A stretch of 11,025 bases of DNA from Bacteroidota bacterium (GCA_016844425.1 JAERML010000026.1:1-11025); one strand, 5' to 3'. Counted from the stretch's first letter, positions 1 to 9,100 are shown. Program-made: numbers and translations. The notes: a model not told the origin generated them from the sequence alone.

Positions 1-1967
1 CGGAGATAGCCCGACAGGATGAGGACGCCTTTGTTGTGCGAGGGGCCGCTCATCTCTGCTTCCCGCTCTATATTGATGACCCCCGTCCGTCCCATGCCGG
101 TCTTGGCGGTGATCCTCGTGGGCTTGCCGAACGCGTACTCACCTGCATCGTACACCGAAAGACCGTTCACCTGACCCACCACCGCGCCCGTGGTATCGAT
201 CATGATCGTCCCGTCGATGATCATTTCCTGAATCTTCTCCTCCACCATCCGCACGCGCTCGATCCTCTCGTCGATGGCCTTTCGGATGTGTGCGCCGGAG
301 ACCTGGCGTGCATTCTCCTTCTTCGCCCAGTAGTCGGACTCACGGATGACATCGGCCAGGACGCTGAAGCGTGTGGAGAGCTTGTTCTGCTGGCCGGCCA
401 GACGGATGCCATACTCAACAAGTTCCGCAACGCCGCTGACGTCGAACACCGTCAGCTTCTCATCATCACAGAGCGTCTTGATGAAGGAGACATAGCTGCC
501 AATCGACTTCTCCTCGTTCGGCATTTCGGTGTCGAAGTCGGCCCGGATCTTGAAAATCTTCTTGAAGTCATCATCCATGTTATACAGGATGCGGTAGATG
601 TACGCGTCTCCGATCATAATAACCTTGACACTCAGGTCAATCGGCTCGGGTTTGAGGGCAGAACTGCCGCCGAAGAGTCCGGATTCAAGCGGCTGAATCT
701 CGATCTCTCCATTGCGGAGGACGCGCTTCAGTGTGGTCCACACGCCCGGCTCGATCAGAGCATCGAGCGCGTTGACCACAAGGTAACCGCCGTCTGCTTT
801 AACGAGTGAGCCTGCCTTGATGTGTGTGAAGTCGGTACGCCAGATACTGTTCCGGTCCACTTCCCGCTCGATCGTGCCGAATAGATTCTTGTACCGGGGG
901 TTTGTCTCGATAATGATCGGCGGACGGTGGTCCGTCCCGTTGTCCACGATAACGTTCACCTGATACTCCGTGAAGTCATCCTCTTCCTTCTGCATCTGAA
1001 TGCCGAGCACGGAAGACTGCGGCTCGTCCTTCTGGTTGAACCGCTGCACGTTCTCGATCACATCTTCCTGCACGTCGTCCAGATATTCCCGTACCTTCTT
1101 GCCGGTGTACTTCTCCTTCAGGTCACCCAACAACTCTTCCACGATCGGGACAACAATTTTGTGGCTCAGGTCTTCCATGGACTTCTTGGCCTTCCGCTCG
1201 ATATTCCTCATCTCACGCATGATGAGGTCCATCTGTCCTTCCAGCTCTGCCTGTTTCGAAAGGAGGGCGCTCAGTTGTTCCTGATTGAGCTCGCCGGCGT
1301 CCACCTTGGCCTGCAGTTGTTCGGTGTTCACCGGAGTCCCATCGATGACGGGAGCGATCTCGGGGCGCACCCCAGGTCCCGCTTGCACCTGTACAACCTC
1401 GAAGCCGCGATCTTTAACCCGTTTTTCAAAATCCTTCAGCACACTTCGCTGTCTGCTCTGGAAATGCTCAAGCATGGCCTTTCGCTGTTCCTGGTAGCGC
1501 CGGCTCTCGAAAGCGGCAGGGATGCCTTTCAGCAATTCGCCCAGAAAAGCTGCCATGTCCTTTTTGAATGTAACCCCCTGTCCGGCGGGGAGGCTGAGCA
1601 TAATGGGAGCGTCAGGGTCACGGAAATTGTGGACGTAACACTTGTCGGTGAGCTCGGCGGGATGGTGCTCATACTCTTTCAGGAGTCGTTTGATGGTGGT
1701 GGTTCGTCCGGTGCCCGTCAAGCCGGTAACGAAGATATTGAACCCATCCTGTGCCATCTCAAGACCAACTCGGAGCGCACGGAGCGCACGGTCCTGCCCA
1801 ATAATCTCCTTGACGGGCTCCACTCCTTCCATCGTGGCGATTCCGAGATCCTTCTGAGAGATCCGCCGGCGCAGACGGTCCGCGGGGAGTTCCACGGCGC
1901 CTGAGGAGTTGCGGGGAGATGATGCATGCTTGACGGTGCGACGGGTGACGCGTTTCTTGCGTGCCAT
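1..1967 (-). CDS. Lon-like AAA-family protease (AAA_32 + Lon catalytic domain type), 3' end missing
   Basis: ATG at 1967 opens a frame of 655 codons that runs off the left edge, so the C-terminus is outside the window. The protein resembles the AAA_32-type Lon-like proteases (YcbZ/LonB-like branch of family S16), not classical Lon: there is no N-terminal Lon substrate domain. Residues 56-100 hold the first part of the AAA fold with a P-loop GLTGTGRTT (82-90), where Arg replaces the usual Lys; I recall this as normal for the family. A long, charged, helical insertion with coiled-coil character follows (about 150-310), then the Walker B-like GGYLVVNALDAL (393-404) and an ARFSxLADVIRESDYWA-like sensor/lid region (about 530-550). 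From about 590 the start of the Lon protease domain is visible (GQVNGLSVYD, 598-607). The catalytic Ser and Lys would lie beyond the edge, so peptidase activity cannot be judged. Expected role: cytoplasmic protein quality control. It lies 73 bases downstream of rodA, on the same strand, with no Shine-Dalgarno sequence. Confidence 0.92.
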   Translation of the reverse strand, partial: MARKKRVTRRTVKHASSPRNSSGAVELPADRLRRRISQKDLGIATMEGVEPVKEIIGQDRALRALRVGLEMAQDGFNIFVTGLTGTGRTTTIKRLLKEYEHHPAELTDKCYVHNFRDPDAPIMLSLPAGQGVTFKKDMAAFLGELLKGIPAAFESRRYQEQRKAMLEHFQSRQRSVLKDFEKRVKDRGFEVVQVQAGPGVRPEIAPVIDGTPVNTEQLQAKVDAGELNQEQLSALLSKQAELEGQMDLIMREMRNIERKAKKSMEDLSHKIVVPIVEELLGDLKEKYTGKKVREYLDDVQEDVIENVQRFNQKDEPQSSVLGIQMQKEEDDFTEYQVNVIVDNGTDHRPPIIIETNPRYKNLFGTIEREVDRNSIWRTDFTHIKAGSLVKADGGYLVVNALDALIEPGVWTTLKRVLRNGEIEIQPLESGLFGGSSALKPEPIDLSVKVIMIGDAYIYRILYNMDDDFKKIFKIRADFDTEMPNEEKSIGSYVSFIKTLCDDEKLTVFDVSGVAELVEYGIRLAGQQNKLSTRFSVLADVIRESDYWAKKENARQVSGAHIRKAIDERIERVRMVEEKIQEMIIDGTIMIDTTGAVVGQVNGLSVYDAGEYAFGKPTRITAKTGMGRTGVINIEREAEMSGPSHNKGVLILSGYL

Positions 1968-2040
1968 GATGGTGTGTGAGATTATGAGAGTATGAAAGGA
2001 AACTCAAAACCGGGAACCAGAGACCGGAGAGAGCGCAACG

Positions 2041-3258
2041 TCAATATTCCTTTCTGTTTGAATAAAGGTTCAGCAGGATGCCTACCATCGCCATATTCGT
2101 GAGAAGAGCAGAGCCACCATAGCTGAGAAAGGGGAGTGGTACCCCGACGACAGGGAGCAGCCCCAGCGACATTCCGACATTCATGACGACGTGCACCGCA
2201 AAGATTGACGTGATGCCAATGGCAAGATAGCTCCCGTACTTGTTCTTTACTGCGGAGGCGATCTTCACGCCGCCCATCAGTAAACCCATGAAAAGCATCA
2301 GCACAGTGGCCGCGCCGAGAAACCCGAACTCCTCTCCGGGGACACAAAAGATGAAATCAGTCCATTGCTCGGGGATGAAATTGAGTTGCGTCTGCGTTCC
2401 GCGTAAATAGCCTTTGCCAAACAACCCACCCGAGCCAATGGCAACCTTCGACTGGAGGATATTGTAGCCGGCGCCAAGCGGGTCGGCATTCGGGTCGAGG
2501 AATGTTGCAATGCGCTTTTGCTGGTATGGTTTCAGCCCATCGTAAATGAACTGAACGGAAATCCCGACGAATACCATCACCGAGAACACCACCGCTGCAA
2601 CGATACGGTGTTCCTTGGTAAGATAAAGAAGAGCGCCTAACACAATCACGGCAATCAGGAATGGCGTGGTGCCAAACAACGCAGCCACGGCCGCAACACC
2701 CGGAGCGATGACACTCAGGAGCGTGAACTTGCTCGCACCTCCCCAGTAGAGGACAGGGAAGAACATTCCCATGTAGATCATCGCCGTGCCGGTATCCGGT
2801 TGCATCATGATGAACGCAACGGGAAGAAGGACGATCCCGGCGGCCACCACGAGGTCCTTGAACCGCTGCAGGTTCACATCGCTCCGCGCAAGATATGTGG
2901 CAAGTGCCAACACCGTTGTGATTTTGGCGAACTCCGACGGCTGCAGACGGAACGGACCGAGATTGAACCAGCTTGTCGAGCCGGAAACTGTCTTGCCGAG
3001 CAGCAAGACGGACACGAGCAGAAGGATCGACAGGAAGTATGACGGATAGGAGATGAATTGCAGGAACCGGAACGGAAGGAATATCAACACGGTGACGAGT
3101 GCCGCACCGGCCCCGGCGAACAGGAGTTGCTTGTACGAAACGTCCGATGCCTGCGCGTCGTACGTGGCACTGTAGATTGAGACGAGACCCATCACCACCA
3201 GCGCGAGGGCAATCAGAGCGGTACGGTAGTCGATATGTTCTTCGAAGTACGAGGACAT
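2041..3258 (-). CDS. rodA: Rod-shape peptidoglycan glycosyltransferase RodA (SEDS family)
   Basis: 405 residues, normal length for RodA. RodA is the inner-membrane SEDS polymerase that joins lipid II into glycan strands during cell elongation and works as a pair with PBP2. The protein is almost wholly hydrophobic, with about ten membrane segments. Family motifs seen are QPSEFAKI (106-113), QPDTGTA (153-159), the periplasmic TDFIF (300-304), whose Asp301 matches the essential Asp of SEDS enzymes, and the C-terminal signature GVPLPFLSYGGS (372-383). The ATG lies 3 bases after the PBP2 stop codon, so the two partners are probably translated together. Only a weak AGGG lies upstream. RodA is preferred over FtsW because the partner genes are mreBCD and mrdA rather than the division cluster. 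Confidence 0.97.
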   Translation of the reverse strand: MSSYFEEHIDYRTALIALALVVMGLVSIYSATYDAQASDVSYKQLLFAGAGAALVTVLIFLPFRFLQFISYPSYFLSILLLVSVLLLGKTVSGSTSWFNLGPFRLQPSEFAKITTVLALATYLARSDVNLQRFKDLVVAAGIVLLPVAFIMMQPDTGTAMIYMGMFFPVLYWGGASKFTLLSVIAPGVAAVAALFGTTPFLIAVIVLGALLYLTKEHRIVAAVVFSVMVFVGISVQFIYDGLKPYQQKRIATFLDPNADPLGAGYNILQSKVAIGSGGLFGKGYLRGTQTQLNFIPEQWTDFIFCVPGEEFGFLGAATVLMLFMGLLMGGVKIASAVKNKYGSYLAIGITSIFAVHVVMNVGMSLGLLPVVGVPLPFLSYGGSALLTNMAMVGILLNLYSNRKEY

Positions 3259-3261
3259 GGT

Positions 3262-5142
3262 TCATTCCCTGTTCCCGGTGGAAGTGCTCTCCGGCGACAG
3301 TGCTTGAGTAATAGGTTGCCGCGCTGCCGTCGAATCGGGATTGCGCGCGGTCTTCACCTCGTTGTTCTTGTCAAACCGGATGAGGCGGCCAAAAATAAAC
3401 TGCTCCATGCACATCCCTCCCATCGGCGCCGCATACGAACCGCCGTAGCCGATGTTTTCGATCATGATGGCAATGGCGATTTTGGGATCATCGTACGGTG
3501 CGAAGCCGATGAACCACGAATGATCCTTACCGTGCGGGTTCTGGGATGTGCCGGTCTTGCCACCCACCTCGATCCCCTTGATGCGCGCAAGTCCTGCGGT
3601 CCCACCGGGCTCCTGCACAACGCGTCGCATTCCTTCGCGCACCACCTGCCAGGTTGTAGGACGGAGCGAGATCTGACGTTTCCCGTGAGGGATCAGCTTG
3701 GTGTGCTTCGTTTCCTTGTCGATGACGGCATGAACGGCATGCGGCTGATAATATGTCCCTTTGTTGGCGAGCGCCATCGCATAGCATGCCATTTGAATAG
3801 GCGTCACCCCGAGTTCCCCCTGGCCAATGCCAAGGCTCGGCAGGAATCCCTTGGTCCATCCGTTCACACCGTAGCGTTTATTCATCCATTCGGTGGTGGG
3901 AAGGAGGCCGGGGTTTTCTTCATAGATGTCGATGCCGGTCGACTTCCCGAAGCCAAACTCCGCACCGTAGTGTGCCCACGGATCAAGTCCAACCTTGAGC
4001 ATAAGTTGATAGAAATACACATTACATGAGCGTTGGATCGCTTCCAGCATGTCCGTGGAGCCGTGGACGTGCAGGTCCTTGAACACCTTATTCCCCATCC
4101 GGAACGATCCGCCACATTGGATGCGCCAGTTCGGCGAGACGACCTTGTTCTCAAGGGCGGCAACGGCAAGGATCATCTTGAACGAAGAGCCGGGAGGGTA
4201 GCGCGTGAGCGTGGCGCGGTTAAAGAGCGGGCGCGATTCATCCGTGTTAAGTGCACGCCAGATCTGCGGCGGCGTCACGCCGCTGAATGTCGAAAGGTCG
4301 TAGTCCGGTTTGCTGACCATCGCGATGATACCGCCGTCGCGAGGGTCGATGGCCACGAGGGCGCCGCGCCGGTCGACGAAGAGAGATTCGGCAAGCGTCT
4401 GCACGTCGAAGTCCATCGTCAACTGGAGATCATCCCCTTCAATGGAAGGGATGTCGTGCCTGCCGTTGTCAAAACTCCCCACCACCTGCCCGCGCACATT
4501 CACGGTGCTGAACTCGGCGCCCTTCTGTCCCCGCAACGCCCCTTCATACTGTGCTTCAAGCCCGGACGAACCCGCGACATCTCCCTGAGAGTATCCTTCG
4601 CCCAGCGACTTCAACTGGCTTTCGGAGATTTCCTTTGTGTAGCCGAGGATATGCGATGCGTTTGCGGGGGTGGTGTAGTACCGCTTCGATTCGATCTGGT
4701 AGTCAACTCCCGGCAACCGGTCGCGGAATTCTTCGAGGGCCGAGAGAACCCGAAAATCGATATCACGGAGGATCTTCACCGGAACGAACCGGTTATATTC
4801 TTCCCCACGCTTGAGCCTTTCCTTGATCAGCGATGTGTCCACCAGGAGGATGGAGGCGAGAAGGGGGATGCTCTTTTTGTGAAACTCGAATGGCATGATC
4901 GTGACGGTGAAAGCGGGGCGGTTGTCCACGACCAGCTTGCCGTTTCGATCGTACATGTATCCGCGGACGGGTTCCTTCGGGATCGTCCGGATACTGTTCT
5001 CTTCCGACTTTTTCCCGTACTCTTCGGAATAGATCAACTGGAGTTGATAGAGACGGGCGATGAAGACCACGAAGATCAAAGCGATGGCGATGTATATCAC
5101 CCGGCGCTTGCCGTAAATATTAATGTCGTCCTGAACGGCCAT
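3262..5142 (-). CDS. mrdA: Penicillin-binding protein 2, elongasome transpeptidase
   Basis: 626 residues, usual length for class B PBP2. The enzyme cross-links stem peptides of new lateral-wall peptidoglycan. A short cytoplasmic N-terminus is followed by one membrane anchor (about 13-35). The PBP dimerisation/pedestal domain begins near the conserved RGYMYDRNGKLV (60-71) and includes SSGLEAQYEGALRG (192-205). The transpeptidase domain starts near 235 and shows all three active-site motifs: S319-S-F-K322 (acylated serine), S372-C-N374 and K529-T-G531. A Ser/Thr/Pro-rich tail of about 35 residues (590-626) follows the domain and looks disordered. The gene begins 2 bases after the mreD stop and ends 3 bases before rodA, which fits tight co-expression with its polymerase partner. 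No Shine-Dalgarno sequence is seen. Confidence 0.97.
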   Translation of the reverse strand: MAVQDDINIYGKRRVIYIAIALIFVVFIARLYQLQLIYSEEYGKKSEENSIRTIPKEPVRGYMYDRNGKLVVDNRPAFTVTIMPFEFHKKSIPLLASILLVDTSLIKERLKRGEEYNRFVPVKILRDIDFRVLSALEEFRDRLPGVDYQIESKRYYTTPANASHILGYTKEISESQLKSLGEGYSQGDVAGSSGLEAQYEGALRGQKGAEFSTVNVRGQVVGSFDNGRHDIPSIEGDDLQLTMDFDVQTLAESLFVDRRGALVAIDPRDGGIIAMVSKPDYDLSTFSGVTPPQIWRALNTDESRPLFNRATLTRYPPGSSFKMILAVAALENKVVSPNWRIQCGGSFRMGNKVFKDLHVHGSTDMLEAIQRSCNVYFYQLMLKVGLDPWAHYGAEFGFGKSTGIDIYEENPGLLPTTEWMNKRYGVNGWTKGFLPSLGIGQGELGVTPIQMACYAMALANKGTYYQPHAVHAVIDKETKHTKLIPHGKRQISLRPTTWQVVREGMRRVVQEPGGTAGLARIKGIEVGGKTGTSQNPHGKDHSWFIGFAPYDDPKIAIAIMIENIGYGGSYAAPMGGMCMEQFIFGRLIRFDKNNEVKTARNPDSTAARQPITQALSPESTSTGNRE

Positions 5143-5144
5143 GG

Positions 5145-5636
5145 CTAAGAAATGTATTTTCTCGCGAACGCAAACATGGGCATCAGCCCAACGGCGACGG
5201 TGTACAGAGTGGTCGGGACGCCGTAGAGCATGAGCGCGCCGCTCCAGGAAGTGCCACTTCCCTGGAGGAGGATAACAAAATATATGATATTGTGGACGAG
5301 TGACGCAAGGGCAATGGCAATGAGGAATTGGTACCCCCCCAGCGTTTGGAAGGTTTTGTTCTCATTATAGAAGTACCCCGCAGTGAACCCGGCAACTGTC
5401 TTGGCAAGCGCGGCAAGGCCAAGCATGTTCGTGGCGCCACCGGCGAGAGTCACAATCAGGCCGATAACAAATCCCGCTGTGGTGCTTGCGATTTGCCCTT
5501 CACGGATGGCTATGTATACCACCCACAAAAGGAGGATATCCGGCACGATGTCTGCAATTGCAAGAAACTTGACGAGCGTTGCGTCGATAATAATCAAAAC
5601 GAGGGAAACGACTGTGTACAGAACGATGCGCTGCAT
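5145..5636 (-). CDS. mreD: Rod shape-determining membrane protein MreD
   Basis: 163 residues, very hydrophobic, with about six predicted membrane segments (roughly 4-24, 31-45, 52-70, 71-88, 102-124 and 136-157). This small, poorly conserved protein is recognised from size, membrane topology, the IVPDILLLWVVYIAIREG stretch (30-47) typical of MreD, and its position between mreC and mrdA. MreD is an integral membrane part of the elongasome, thought to balance MreC in switching PBP2 on. The ATG lies 9 bases after the mreC stop. The bases just upstream read CTCCTCC, the opposite of a Shine-Dalgarno sequence, so translation probably depends on coupling to mreC. Confidence 0.92.
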   Translation of the reverse strand: MQRIVLYTVVSLVLIIIDATLVKFLAIADIVPDILLLWVVYIAIREGQIASTTAGFVIGLIVTLAGGATNMLGLAALAKTVAGFTAGYFYNENKTFQTLGGYQFLIAIALASLVHNIIYFVILLQGSGTSWSGALMLYGVPTTLYTVAVGLMPMFAFARKYIS

Positions 5637-5645
5637 GGAGGAGAG

Positions 5646-6473
5646 TTATTTCAAGAATTGTTGCTCGAGCGCGGCACGGCTCGAGTCGGGCTGGTGAAGA
5701 ACGACGAACACCTCCTCCAGCCGGGAGAAATCAACACCGGGGGTGATCTCGACGGTCTGAAACAGCGCGCCTGGTGCCTGGCTTGTTTTGCTGACCACGC
5801 CGATTTTGATTCCCGGCGGGTACAGGCTGCTGTATTCCGAGGTGATGACGGCGTCCCCCACCTGCACATCGAGCGTCTTTGCGACATTCTTCAGAGTAAG
5901 TGTCGGGCCACCCTCCCAGAGAAGAATACCGTCGACACGCCCTCGTTGGACCTTGGCGCTTGCGCGGAAATCCTTATGTAGAAGAATCTGCCCGATGGCA
6001 TATCCCGCCGAGGTTGCAACCACGCGTCCAACCAATCCGGCATCGGTGACAATCGGCATATTCATACGCACGCCGTCCGTCTCGCCCGCATCGATCGTGA
6101 TTGTGTTCTGCAGAAGCTGAAGGTTCCGTCCCGTGACATTTGCACTGACATACACGAGGGGAGACTGTTCCTTCAGGCCCAGCAATTTCTGGAGGCGGAG
6201 GTTTTCAAGTCGCGCTTCTCGAAGGCGGCTCACCTCATCGGCGAGGCTCACGTTGAGCTCGCGCAGAGCCCTATTCTCGCGGGCAAGCTCAAAATAATTG
6301 GGGATGAATCCAAACGCGTCCTGCAGGAAACCGATGGAGGCGACAGTAAGAGAACGGATTGTCCGGATCTGCGTGGTATCGTTGACCGCCATCAATGCAA
6401 TGGCAATGACGACGTACAGGGCGAGCAGGAGGTATTCTTTGAAGAGGATGACTATGTCGAACAGGCGTCTCAT
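5646..6473 (-). CDS. mreC: Rod shape-determining protein MreC
   Basis: 275 residues, typical for MreC. It is a bitopic inner-membrane protein: a short basic N-terminus, one membrane segment (about 6-30), a periplasmic coiled coil (about 62-98, rich in Glu, Leu and Arg) and then the two-lobed beta domain (about 105-260). Family features seen are the GLVGRVV segment (146-152) after an N-x-x-I-x-I-D-x-G pattern (122-130), and RLEEVFVVL near the C-terminus (251-259). MreC binds PBP2 in the periplasm and activates the RodA-PBP2 pair. It starts 34 bases after the mreB stop, the longest gap inside the purN-rodA run, with no clear Shine-Dalgarno sequence. Confidence 0.96.
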   Translation of the reverse strand: MRRLFDIVILFKEYLLLALYVVIAIALMAVNDTTQIRTIRSLTVASIGFLQDAFGFIPNYFELARENRALRELNVSLADEVSRLREARLENLRLQKLLGLKEQSPLVYVSANVTGRNLQLLQNTITIDAGETDGVRMNMPIVTDAGLVGRVVATSAGYAIGQILLHKDFRASAKVQRGRVDGILLWEGGPTLTLKNVAKTLDVQVGDAVITSEYSSLYPPGIKIGVVSKTSQAPGALFQTVEITPGVDFSRLEEVFVVLHQPDSSRAALEQQFLK

Positions 6474-6507
6474 GGTGCGGTCCCACGCGTGACGCTGCGG
6501 CAGGGCA

Positions 6508-7533
6508 TCAGTATCTCCTGCTCTTGATGAGGACCTTCGAATAATGGTTCAGGTTCTCCAGAACTTTGCCGGTCCCGCGCACGACAGCTGTGAGTGGGTC
6601 TTCGGAGACGTGGACGGGGAGGGAGGTCTCGAGACGGATCCGTTCGTCGAGTCCTTTGAGCAATGCCCCGCCACCGCTTAACATAACGCCGCGGTCGAGG
6701 ATATCCGCAGAGAGTTCGGGGGGCGTCCGCTCCAGCGTCAGCTTCACCGCTTCGACGATCGCAGCCACCGGCTCGCTCAGTGCTTCACGGATTTCGACCG
6801 AGCTCGCCTCGGTGGTCTTGGGGATGCCGTTCACCAAGTCACGTCCTTTGACGCGGATACTGATTTCTTCCTTGAGCGGCATGGCTGACCCTACCTCGCA
6901 CTTTATCGCTTCGGCAGTCCTTTCACCGATCAGGATGTTATGGTTCTTCTTGAAGAACTGGACGATGGCGTTGTTCATCTCGTCGCCCGCGATCCGGACC
7001 GATTCTTCGTTGACGATACCCGAGAGGGCGATCACCGCAATCTCCGTGGTCCCGCCACCAATATCGACGATCATATTCCCGACGGGTGCTTCGACGTCCA
7101 GTCCGACGCCAATCGCGGCAGCCATCGGCTCGGCGATGAGGTGAACTTCTTTTGCACCTGCATGTTCCGCGGAGTCGCGCACTGCGCGCTTCTCGACCTC
7201 CGTAACACCGCTCGGCACGCAGATCACGATCCGCCGGCTCGGCATCCAGTTGGCGTGGATCTTTTTGATGAACTCGCGAAGCATCCCCTCGGCAATCTCA
7301 AAATCCGCAATGACGCCGTCTTTCATCGGGCGGATGGTGCGGATGTCGCGGTGTGTCCTGCCCAGCATCTCCTGCGCCTCTTTGCCGATGGCGACGATCT
7401 TCTTGGTATTGCGATCGAATGCGACGATGGAGGGCTCGTTCAACACGATTCCCCTTCCCCGCATGTGGATCAGAGTGTTGGCGGTGCCAAGATCGATGGC
7501 GAGGTCAGCCGAGAAGAGATTAAGGAAGCCCAT
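6508..7533 (-). CDS. mreB: Rod shape-determining actin homologue MreB
   Basis: 341 residues, full length for MreB. It forms membrane-bound ATP-dependent filaments that orient the elongasome. Phosphate-1 motif DLGTANTLI (14-22), phosphate-2 motif DIGGGTTEIAV (157-167) and the adenosine region LSGGGALLKGLDE (285-297) are all present, as is AEPMAAAIG (134-142). The N-terminus MGFLNLF is short, hydrophobic and probably the amphipathic membrane anchor. The sequence is highly conserved throughout and shows no damage. It starts 20 bases after the purH stop, without a Shine-Dalgarno sequence and without a visible promoter in the gap, so it is probably transcribed from the purN-purH side or from a promoter hidden within purH. 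Confidence 0.98.
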   Translation of the reverse strand: MGFLNLFSADLAIDLGTANTLIHMRGRGIVLNEPSIVAFDRNTKKIVAIGKEAQEMLGRTHRDIRTIRPMKDGVIADFEIAEGMLREFIKKIHANWMPSRRIVICVPSGVTEVEKRAVRDSAEHAGAKEVHLIAEPMAAAIGVGLDVEAPVGNMIVDIGGGTTEIAVIALSGIVNEESVRIAGDEMNNAIVQFFKKNHNILIGERTAEAIKCEVGSAMPLKEEISIRVKGRDLVNGIPKTTEASSVEIREALSEPVAAIVEAVKLTLERTPPELSADILDRGVMLSGGGALLKGLDERIRLETSLPVHVSEDPLTAVVRGTGKVLENLNHYSKVLIKSRRY

Positions 7534-7553
7534 GGGGAGAGTCGGTTAAAGAG

Positions 7554-9095
7554 TTAGTGTTTGAAATGCCTGATGCCGGTACAGAGCATGGCAATAGAAT
7601 GTTCATCCGCGGCGCGGATCACCTCGTCGTCGCGAATCGATCCCCCCGGTTGAATAACGGCCGTTGAGCCGGCGTGGATTGCCTCCAGCAGGCCGTCGGC
7701 GAAAGGGAAAAACGCGTCGGACGCGACGGCCGTTCCCTGCACACTCAACCCGGCGTCCTTTGCTTTCAATGCAGCAAGCCGCGCAGAGTCCACACGCGAC
7801 ATTTGTCCGGCGCCAATGCCGATCGTCCGGTCGGGCCGGGCATACACAATGGCGTTGGACTTGACATGCTTGGCGACGCGCCACGCATAGAGCAACGATT
7901 TTATTTCTTCCTCGGTCGGCTTTCGCTTGGTCACCACACGCAAGTCGTCACGGCCAATGCGCGCCCGGTCGGATTCCTGAACCAACAAGCCTCCCGGCAC
8001 ACTCCGCACATCCAGCTCGTCGAGTGCCCGAAGGTCGGCGGTCACCCGGATCAGCCTGCGGTCCTTCTTTTTCCGGAGGAAGGCAAGCACGGGATCCGGA
8101 AACCCCGGGGCGACTATGACCTCGAGAAAAATCCCATTCATCTTCTCGGCTGCGTCCATGTCGAGCGGCCTGTTCATTGCGACGATCCCGCCAAACGCCG
8201 ATTTTGCATCGGTGGCCAGCGCCTTGGTGTATGCTTCCGCCAATGTTGAACCGGACCCGACGCCGCACGGATTTGTGTGCTTGATAATAGCAACGGTCGG
8301 CTCGTCAAATTCGGCCACAAGCTTTGCCGCGGCGGCAATGTCCACGATGTTGTTGAAGGAAAGTTCTTTCCCATGCAACGGTTGGAACAGATTCGTGAAG
8401 TTGCCGTAGAGCGATGCGTGCTGGTGGGGGTTCTCGCCGTACCGGAGGTCGCCTTCCTTCCGCAACGCAAGATGGAACAAGGATGGGAATTTCTCATTCC
8501 CCTCATTGAGATGGTCCAGGTAATTGGCAATGACCGCGTCATACGATGACGTGTGGCGGAACACCTCGCGCGCAAGCATGAAGCACGTTGCCTCCGAAAC
8601 ACATCCGTTGTTCGCTTGCATTTCATTGATGATGGTGGTGTAGCGGTCGGGGTTGACTACCACCACCTTGTGTTTGAAGTTCTTTGCCGCCGACCGGATC
8701 ATGGCCGGCCCGCCGATGTCAATCTGCTCGATGGCTTCGTCCAGAGGAACTCCATTGCGTGCAATGGTCTGTTCGAAAGGGTAGAGGTTCACGACCACCA
8801 TGTCGATCGCTTCGATCCCATGCTCCTTTAATTGCTGGAGGTGAAGGTCATTGTCAGCGACCGCGAGGAGTCCTCCATGAATCATTGGATGCAACGTCTT
8901 AACACGTCCATCGAGGATCTCGGGGAACTTTGTCAGAGTGGAAACCGGTGTTACCGGGATGCCGTGGTCCGTGAGTGCAGCGGCGGTGCCGCCTGTTGAG
9001 ATAATCTCGACGTTCAGTGCGTGCAGGGCGTGAGCGAATTCGAAGAGACCGCGTTTGTCGGAAACGCTGATAAGGGCGCGGTGAATGTGGGGCAA
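7554..9095 (-). CDS. purH: Bifunctional AICAR transformylase / IMP cyclohydrolase PurH
   Basis: 513 residues, the standard length. It catalyses the last two steps to IMP: formyl transfer from 10-formyl-THF to AICAR, then ring closure. The N-terminal MGS-like cyclohydrolase domain shows ALISVSDKRGL (7-17), IISTGGTAAAL (31-41) and GRVKTLHPMIHGGLLA (63-78). The transformylase domain shows LRYGENPHQ (217-225), the catalytic pair K272-H273 in KHTNPCG (272-278), SAFGGIVAMNRPLD (299-312) and the end PGGSIRDDEVI (483-493). The start codon is TTG. The frame upstream reads only three more codons (ATC, GTC, GGA) before the purN stop, which is in the same frame, and the conserved domain begins at residue 7, so no ATG or GTG is available. 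A strong ribosome binding site precedes it. Confidence 0.98.
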   Translation of the reverse strand: MPHIHRALISVSDKRGLFEFAHALHALNVEIISTGGTAAALTDHGIPVTPVSTLTKFPEILDGRVKTLHPMIHGGLLAVADNDLHLQQLKEHGIEAIDMVVVNLYPFEQTIARNGVPLDEAIEQIDIGGPAMIRSAAKNFKHKVVVVNPDRYTTIINEMQANNGCVSEATCFMLAREVFRHTSSYDAVIANYLDHLNEGNEKFPSLFHLALRKEGDLRYGENPHQHASLYGNFTNLFQPLHGKELSFNNIVDIAAAAKLVAEFDEPTVAIIKHTNPCGVGSGSTLAEAYTKALATDAKSAFGGIVAMNRPLDMDAAEKMNGIFLEVIVAPGFPDPVLAFLRKKKDRRLIRVTADLRALDELDVRSVPGGLLVQESDRARIGRDDLRVVTKRKPTEEEIKSLLYAWRVAKHVKSNAIVYARPDRTIGIGAGQMSRVDSARLAALKAKDAGLSVQGTAVASDAFFPFADGLLEAIHAGSTAVIQPGGSIRDDEVIRAADEHSIAMLCTGIRHFKH

Positions 9096-9100
9096 GATGA

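Noticed and set aside
1774..1794. Tandem nine-base repeat GGAGCGCAC in the Lon-like gene
   Set aside because: It encodes the in-frame helix ALRALR, which is plausible for this part of the AAA fold; two units are not notable.
36..1904. Two long plus-strand open frames (257 and 325 codons) opposite the Lon-like gene
   Set aside because: The minus strand carries a continuous 655-codon frame with recognisable AAA_32/Lon features across the same stretch; the plus frames show no family signature.
1979..2007. TTGAGT-17-TAATCT ahead of the Lon-like gene as a sigma-70-like promoter
   Set aside because: The spacing is right but the hexamers match poorly, and the implied transcription start is only about 5 bases before the ATG. 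Insufficient to call.
1968..2040. Terminator between rodA and the Lon-like gene
   Set aside because: Two CCGG words can face each other, but the stem is only four base pairs and lacks a proper T-run.
2357..3265. 302-codon minus-strand frame overlapping rodA
   Set aside because: It lies in another frame of the same strand as RodA, is rich in Arg and His without a domain, and RodA explains the region fully.
4033..5148. Long plus-strand open frame (371 codons) opposite mrdA
   Set aside because: It is the mirror of PBP2, whose motifs and operon context are unambiguous. The peptide shows no domain. Long antisense frames are expected at this GC content and codon use.
6484..6491. Eight-base palindrome CACGCGTG in the mreB-mreC gap
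   Set aside because: Too short to distinguish from chance in GC-rich DNA, and there is no second copy nearby.
6940..7557. Plus-strand open frame of 205 codons opposite mreB
   Set aside because: Shadow of mreB, one of the most conserved genes here; no independent signal.
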